A DNA stretch of 64,000 nt. Source: Catonia carolina. Taxonomy: Eukaryota; Arthropoda; Insecta; Hemiptera; Achilidae. The first letter of the stretch is position 1; each line of letters opens with the position of its first letter. A program made the translations under genes and the position numbers. The stretch lies in the NCBI GenBank assembly GCA_035578175.1, contig JAQMRL010000007.1:49548727-49612726 (forward strand), in the 5' to 3' direction. A model generated the notes under the pieces. It was not told where the DNA came from. It saw nothing but the letters and a program-made list of their open reading frames with translations, and made no database searches. Shown piece after piece: positions 63,554 to 64,000 of this stretch.

Positions 63554-63923
63554 CTAAAAAAATAAAAGGTATCTTTGTAATAATAAAGTTTTAGTCCAGG
63601 AAAAGACAAAGTTAAAGTATTAAAATATATGTACAAGAATGGATTTCAGAAGACAAAAATGAAAAACAATTAATAAAAATTAAAATAGAGAAATTAAATG
63701 TGGATTATTCCAGAGTATGTACAAAAAGAAAAGTCTTTCATGGGATACAAAAATCAGGTAATATAAAACAGTACTGTTACCAGAAGCATTACATGCAACA
63801 GAGACACTGAACTATAACGTAAAACTTGTAAGTGTAAAATGCAAGGAGAATAATGGGTGCAATAATTAACTGTAAATAAAGATGGAAAATTTTGGACAAG
63901 GAATCACCCAAATAAAGGAATAT

Positions 63924-64000
63924 ATAGGGTGATTCAGAACTATACAGCAATCTCTAGGGATCTCATTCTATAGCTAAAAATAAGAAAAAAAAGTTCATAT
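63924..64000 (+). repeat. Dispersed repeat fragment, cut by window edge
   Basis: AGGGTGATTCAGAACTATAC and AGGGATCTCATTCTATAGCT match the reversed sequence of bases 1-162. The element continues past 64000. Confidence 0.75.

Larger units (their letters stand above)
62540..62940. mobile_element. Palindromic Penelope-like termini
   Basis: Two termini face each other around 62722: left arm on the minus strand, right arm on the plus strand. Each has GGTTAGTGAAATT, a hammerhead region and the AAGATGTATCATCTTC-type hairpin. No endonuclease sequence remains. The right side shares CAAACTGCAGGATGCATTAT with the tail of the 3.2-kb copy. Confidence 0.88.

Overview
This window is AT-rich eukaryotic DNA, almost certainly from an insect. 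The mariner, piggyBac, Harbinger, pogo-like, hAT, Helitron, Penelope-like and tRNA-SINE families, the canonical GT/AG introns of 1-4 kb and the protein sequence all fit this. A hemipteran or other hemimetabolous insect with a large genome is my guess; no marker fixes the order. Nothing bacterial or viral was recognised.

The only host protein-coding gene I can support runs right to left (minus strand) across the whole window. I read 23 internal exons between 63553 and 433, together 3856 coding bases or about 1285 codons. All carry AG/GT splice sites, and the reading frame passes cleanly through every junction except one (exon 17 to 18). The encoded protein is recognisable as SZT2, the large scaffold of the KICSTOR complex that holds GATOR1 at the lysosome and restrains mTORC1 when amino acids are scarce. 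The first exons lie beyond 64000 and the last beyond base 1, so neither promoter nor poly(A) site is in the window.

Nearly everything else is intron, and the introns are a dense archive of transposons. Left to right: a head-to-head pair of truncated Penelope-like elements (1584-3228) with a GIY-YIG endonuclease reading frame and a hammerhead-ribozyme-like motif at each outer end; non-LTR reverse transcriptase remnants (3312-4445, 7200-9540, 11476-11800, 13310-13640, 28640-29720, 35370-35640, 48264-48480, 49676-49925); mariner elements at 4448, 10377, 21153, 22937, 25022, 33420, 42686 and 59639; pogo-like inverted-repeat elements at 20678, 22739, 29869 and 31081; a hAT element at 18382; Harbinger derivatives at 26727 and 41370; a piggyBac-like MITE at 39474; a short Helitron at 61281; a second palindromic Penelope terminus at 62540; tRNA-derived SINEs; and two unclassified dispersed families, called A (six copies) and B (four copies) here. 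Several elements are nested, so relative ages can be read: mariner inside pogo-like (twice), a TA-flanked MITE inside family B, a hairpin MITE inside mariner, a SINE inside piggyBac, and mariner inside a tRNA-like sequence.

The most interesting signals are the Penelope hammerhead motifs, including a pair of copies whose stem I differs only by a pairing-preserving change, and a short GC-rich unit at 44475-44900 that has a perfect histone-type 3' stem-loop and a TATA box but no histone reading frame that I can recognise.
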